From positions 23,259-87,258 of the forward strand of contig NZ_BFAQ01000027.1 in NCBI RefSeq assembly GCF_002933855.1: DNA of 64,000 nt. Reading direction: 5' to 3'. Source of the DNA: Vibrio penaeicida (lineage in GTDB: Bacteria; Pseudomonadota; Gammaproteobacteria; Enterobacterales; Vibrionaceae). Of this stretch, positions 60,933 through 64,000 are shown one piece after another. Each line of letters opens with the position of its first letter. The first letter of the stretch is position 1. Below the pieces are notes generated by a model. That model did no database searches. It was not told the DNA's origin and worked only from the letters and a program-made list of their open reading frames with translations. Both the position numbers and the translations under genes were made by a program.

Positions 60933-61424
60933 ATGAAAATGAATCACGTTGGAATCATGGTTGGTGATATGGACAAAGCGGTTGAGTTTTATACTAAAGC
61001 GCTAGGCCTTCGTATTGTAATGAACAACACTAAAGTGATTGAAGAACGAGAATCTGCAATTGGTCGTATGTGTATTGCGGTATTCGGTGAAGGTTTTAAA
61101 GGCTTTAACATCGCTCACCTAGTAACAACAGATGGTATCGGTGTTGAACTGTTTGAGATGAAAGATCGTCAAGAACGTCATGAAGTAGACTTCTCTCGTC
61201 TAGGTATCTTCCACTTCTGCTTGCAGCTACCTAAAGAGCAGTTTGATACTGCAATCAAGCGTGTTGAAGAGTATGGCGGAAAAGTTCGTATGGACATCAT
61301 GCGTTACCACCCAGAAGACGACCTAAAGCAGGCACAAATGGTTTATCTGGAAGACCCGTTTGGCAACCTGTTCGAGTTCTACTCACACTCTTACGAAGAC
61401 ACTTACGCCTCAGACTATGAATAA
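60933..61424 (+). CDS. VOC family (glyoxalase/bleomycin-resistance-type) protein
   Basis: A 163-residue protein of the vicinal-oxygen-chelate fold. MNHVGIMVGDMDKAVEFYTK at residues 3-22 gives the first metal-ligand His (His5) and the family signature; HLVTTDGIGVELFEMKDR gives a conserved Glu, FHFCLQLP another His, and VYLEDPFGNLFEFYSHS the final Glu. So a two-module dioxygenase or isomerase active site is complete. Substrate unknown. It is convergent with a LysR-family gene, which shares the terminator after it. Confidence 0.92.
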   Translation: MKMNHVGIMVGDMDKAVEFYTKALGLRIVMNNTKVIEERESAIGRMCIAVFGEGFKGFNIAHLVTTDGIGVELFEMKDRQERHEVDFSRLGIFHFCLQLPKEQFDTAIKRVEEYGGKVRMDIMRYHPEDDLKQAQMVYLEDPFGNLFEFYSHSYEDTYASDYE

Positions 61425-61437
61425 GTAAACACGTAAA

Positions 61438-61470
61438 GCAAAAGGTTGGCTGTTATGCCAACCTTTTTGT
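61438..61470. terminator. Bidirectional terminator
   Basis: AAAGGTTGGC (61441-61450) and GCCAACCTTT (61457-61466) form a 10-bp stem with 6-base loop and a T-run on the plus strand; on the minus strand a T-rich tract also follows. It ends the VOC gene and probably the convergent LysR gene. Confidence 0.85.
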
Positions 61471-61546
61471 GCTCATTCCTAGGTAAGATCTAGCCGAAGC
61501 CATTACATATAAGGGCATAACGCAAATATCTTCTGAATAGTGGTTC

Positions 61547-62449
61547 TTAACTCACTTCACCCATATCAAAAGAGTTCTCAATAACTTTAATGACTTGTTC
61601 ATAACGCTTAGCAAGTGGTGAATTCAGTTTGCTAACCAAGTACACAGGCTCTTGCCTCTCTGCGGTAATATTGAATATTTTCAGCTGCTCTTTGGCAGTA
61701 AACAAGTCGACACACCATCGAGGAACCACTGTAAAACCAATGCCCTTCGCTATAGGGACTAATATTTGATGCACTTGGTTAATGTAGCTTTGTGTAGAAA
61801 CCTCATCCAAATCGACCAAACGAAGCAAATCGTTGTTGGCTTGATTAACATAAGTTTGGAAATAGTGAGCCAGATCTGGGTGACGGACTACACCCAACTC
61901 CATTAATAATTCATTGATAGGCAAGCTTTCGTCTGCGGAAAGCGGTAGCACAAGAGCAAGACACTCCGCACCAATAACACGGCTCGAAAAGTATTTGGGA
62001 TTGGGTTCTTTTGTTACTAGGCCTATATCCAATTTTCCCTGCAGTATCTGCTCAAAGATACGTTGGTTTGGTGTGGCTTCTAACTCAATGGATAAGTCTG
62101 GATAACTTGCTTGCAAGGAAAGTAAATCTGAATAGATCAACCAAGCGAAAGTGCCCGAACAGCCAATGGTACAGCGGCCTCGGAAAGGTTCGTCGTGTGC
62201 CAGATTCTGTAATAAATCAAACTCTTCTTCAAAGTGTTTGACGGCATAGTCGTAAACTTTACGCCCATAGATGGTTAACTCAAACTTCTTGTTAAATCTC
62301 TTTATTAGGGGGTAACCGCATGCAGCTTCTAGTTTATTGATGTGCTGGCTTACCCCAGGTTGCGTCATGTGGAGCAACTCGGCTGTTTTGGTGAAATGTC
62401 CGACATCGACCAGTGTTTTAAAAGTGTTAAGCCAAATAGGATTGAGCAT
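61547..62449 (-). CDS. LysR family transcriptional regulator
   Basis: A 300-residue LysR-type regulator with a standard winged HTH (FKTLVDVGHFTKTAELLHMT and QPGVSQHINKLEAACGYPL), and an effector-binding domain over about 90-295 (CTIGCSGTFAWLIYSDLLSL onwards). The divergent region upstream (62450 onwards) does not face a gene on the plus strand; the nearest target is not evident, and the VOC gene is convergent. Effector unknown. Confidence 0.93.
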   Translation of the reverse strand: MLNPIWLNTFKTLVDVGHFTKTAELLHMTQPGVSQHINKLEAACGYPLIKRFNKKFELTIYGRKVYDYAVKHFEEEFDLLQNLAHDEPFRGRCTIGCSGTFAWLIYSDLLSLQASYPDLSIELEATPNQRIFEQILQGKLDIGLVTKEPNPKYFSSRVIGAECLALVLPLSADESLPINELLMELGVVRHPDLAHYFQTYVNQANNDLLRLVDLDEVSTQSYINQVHQILVPIAKGIGFTVVPRWCVDLFTAKEQLKIFNITAERQEPVYLVSKLNSPLAKRYEQVIKVIENSFDMGEVS

Positions 62450-62617
62450 GGTTAGAAACCAATAGTTATTAATAAATACGTTTTCAATAAATACTGATTA
62501 TATCGAAAGCCACCTTTTGTGTCCCTATCGTTCAGAGAGAACGACAGCTCGGGTATACCGCTAGGCTCTATATCAATATTCGTCATATAAAGCCTTAGAT
62601 TCCACTTCAAACTCCAT

Positions 62618-62941
62618 TCACTTTCTTTGATAACCGGATTCGCGCTTTTTCTGTATATCGTAACTGATTAGCTTATCCACGTTCTTTAGTTGGACCCCAA
62701 CCTTGTTAAACGCCTTCTGGATAGCTGTTGAAACATGAAGCTGCCCCTCCCCCATCAAAAAGTTTGCTCTATCTTGAATAGTGTCGAATACGCAGACGAT
62801 TTTTAAGCTCTGTGGAAAAGAAGAGTATTTGACCGTATGAGTCACCCAAAGAAAACCGTCATAGCCTTTTAACGTATCTTCACAAACTTCGGTTAACACC
62901 TCTCTAATTTGGTTTTCGATCTTCTTATCTGATTTACGCAT
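62618..62941 (-). CDS. Conserved hypothetical protein
   Basis: A 107-residue cytoplasmic protein. MRKSDKKIENQIREVLTEVC at the N-terminus and KIVCVFDTIQDRANFLMGEG in the middle are segments I recall from proteins labelled Fis-family regulators in marine gammaproteobacteria; but no Fis-type HTH is visible, so I give no function. One domain, mixed alpha/beta. Monocistronic. Confidence 0.6.
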   Translation of the reverse strand: MRKSDKKIENQIREVLTEVCEDTLKGYDGFLWVTHTVKYSSFPQSLKIVCVFDTIQDRANFLMGEGQLHVSTAIQKAFNKVGVQLKNVDKLISYDIQKKRESGYQRK

Positions 62942-63218
62942 AAAGCAAACTTCCTATTTAACATCTTTACAAAAGTTTTGGTCAACATTGTCTTAAACAG
63001 TATCGGGCACTGTGGTCATTTCAAATGCAGAGCAGTGATAGTAACACTTGAAATCTTACCGTGTGATATTGGTAATAGATGAGTAAGCCAAACAAGAGAA
63101 TTTGAGATTGGAGTCTGCCGTTTTTTAGCTCATAAAGGGGCACTTTCGAATTCAAAAGTGCCACTGGTAAAAACTCAGACCACGAAGGTATTTGAACAAA
63201 TCATTGCTACGCCATCAA
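62942..63218. other. Intergenic region
   Basis: About 275 bases between the conserved hypothetical gene and the FabA paralogue, on the same strand. Nothing recognisable is present. Confidence 0.4.
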
Positions 63219-63713
63219 TTATGGGTTGGAAACTAGCCCCACCCTGAGATCTTTAGCTTCATAAATTACCTCACCATTGTGTAGCACAAAACCGTCGGCT
63301 ATTCCTAGAGGCATCGGCTTCTTGAAAACGCGTTTAATATCAAGTTTATACTGAATACTACTCGCATCTGGAAAAATCTGGCCTGAGAATTTTACTTCAC
63401 CGACTCCAAGCGCTCGTCCTTTACCTTGTAGACCTGACCAGCCTAGAAACACCCCTAATAATTGCCAAAGCGCATCTAAACCAAGGCAACCTGGCATAAC
63501 TGGATCTCCTTTAAAGTGGCATTTAAAGAACCAGTGCGTTGGATCTATCAAAAATTCTGCCTCCAACATACCTTTGTTGTACCTTCCATTTCCTTTCGTT
63601 ATTTTTGTAATCCGATCGATCATCAGCATCTCATCACTTGGAAGGGTTGCATTTCCCTTACCGAAAAAGCTCCCACCAGACATCTCAATAACCTGTTCTT
63701 GAGTAAACTGCAT
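63219..63713 (-). CDS. FabA-like 3-hydroxyacyl-ACP dehydratase
   Basis: A 164-residue hot-dog-fold dehydratase related to FabA (171 residues in E. coli). The catalytic His66 (WFFKCHFKGDPVMPG) and Asp80 (GCLGLDALWQLLG) are conserved, and GKGRALGVGEVKFSGQIFP matches the family. The N-terminal extension of FabA is shortened. FabA makes and isomerises trans-2-decenoyl-ACP for unsaturated fatty acids; a separate housekeeping fabA is likely elsewhere, so this is a paralogue. It is the last complete gene on the minus strand; an AraC regulator gene ends 44 bases upstream of its start. No KAS gene is in view. Confidence 0.9.
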   Translation of the reverse strand: MQFTQEQVIEMSGGSFFGKGNATLPSDEMLMIDRITKITKGNGRYNKGMLEAEFLIDPTHWFFKCHFKGDPVMPGCLGLDALWQLLGVFLGWSGLQGKGRALGVGEVKFSGQIFPDASSIQYKLDIKRVFKKPMPLGIADGFVLHNGEVIYEAKDLRVGLVSNP

Positions 63714-63756
63714 TGTTAAATCCTTATGATTAAACTGCTTTTTTACTCATTATTCC

Positions 63757-64000
63757 TTACTGTGTATTGGAAAAATCGGACATCATTTGAGAGTGCAGCC
63801 CATTAGGGGTGTTCGACATAAAGCGTCTGTAGTCATTTGTAAAATGAGATTGGTCGTAATAGCCAAGTTCGAGTGCAACTTCGGAGAGAGGGGATTTTGA
63901 AAGCCAAGTATTACGGCATGCGCACTGTACCCGAATAGTTTGAATCATTGCTTTGGTGCTTAAGCCTGTGTGTTTGCGGAAAACACGATTGAGCTGTCGC
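63757..64000 (-). CDS. AraC family regulator, truncated at the window edge
   Basis: The last 80 or so codons of an AraC-type regulator; the gene continues beyond base 64000. The visible C-terminal HTH reads RQLNRVFRKHTGLSTKAMIQ and SPLSEVALELGYYDQSHFTN, and the F-x-x-x-Y-R-R-F ending is standard. The ligand domain is not seen. It lies upstream of, and on the same strand as, the FabA paralogue, which it may regulate. Confidence 0.8.
   Translation of the reverse strand, partial: RQLNRVFRKHTGLSTKAMIQTIRVQCACRNTWLSKSPLSEVALELGYYDQSHFTNDYRRFMSNTPNGLHSQMMSDFSNTQ

Noticed and set aside
1..64000. CRISPR array, tRNA or rRNA genes
   Set aside because: Scanned by eye for regularly spaced repeats and for cloverleaf or rRNA-like sequence; none was seen.

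Overview
The window looks like a chromosome segment of a marine gammaproteobacterium of the genus Vibrio or a close relative. The protein families, the mannitol locus order mtlA-mtlD-mtlR, the dense set of secreted peptidases, and a 282-bp dispersed repeat whose ends I associate with Vibrio genomes all point there. In Vibrio cholerae the mtl locus lies on chromosome II, and the many accessory transporters, regulators and exoenzymes here fit a secondary chromosome; that placement is inference. I saw no rRNA, tRNA, CRISPR array, integrase or intact insertion sequence.

Layout. 0-14.6 kb: a TetR regulator, an alpha/beta hydrolase, a hexapeptide acetyltransferase, the mannitol PTS operon with two CRP-like sites upstream, an acyltransferase-3 membrane protein, a lipoprotein amidohydrolase with a divergent LysR regulator, a DUF2058 protein and a Tat-dependent multicopper oxidase. 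14.7-19.4 kb: a two-gene cassette of an unrecognised 1041-residue protein and a cytoplasmic patatin-like phospholipase, 3 bp apart, ending in a terminator that lies inside the next gene. 19.4-25.4 kb: AraC/GyrI regulator with a MATE exporter, a secreted protein of unknown function and a YegD-like Hsp70. 26-30 kb: secreted subtilisin-like and trypsin-like proteases with C-terminal accessory domains. 30.8-32.9 kb: the dispersed repeat, then a divergent cysteinyl-tRNA synthetase behind what looks like a classical attenuator with a leader peptide containing four consecutive Cys codons. 32.9-43.3 kb: small metabolic and regulatory genes and a second subtilase. 43.6-51.6 kb: a BASS transporter, a two-component system divergent from a periplasmic HbpS/GlcG-like protein, and two more secreted serine proteases. 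51.9-54.8 kb: a decayed small secreted protein, an AAA ATPase and an XRE-cupin/BenE pair with two palindromic operators. 55.1-60.7 kb: an AT-rich accessory segment with a zinc-ribbon protein, a gene apparently split by a 10-bp tandem duplication, and a large SF2 helicase with a C-terminal PD-(D/E)xK-like nuclease motif. 60.9-64 kb: a VOC protein, a LysR regulator, a FabA paralogue and a truncated AraC gene.

How it works together. Five secreted serine peptidases, one with a chitin-binding-type module, suggest a degradative lifestyle on particulate polymers; mannitol uptake and several transporters fit that. The candidates for undescribed biology are the Cys-tRNA attenuator in front of the CysRS paralogue, the 1041-aa/patatin cassette, and the split gene facing the helicase-nuclease. 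All assignments come from reading motifs and sequence features, without database searches.
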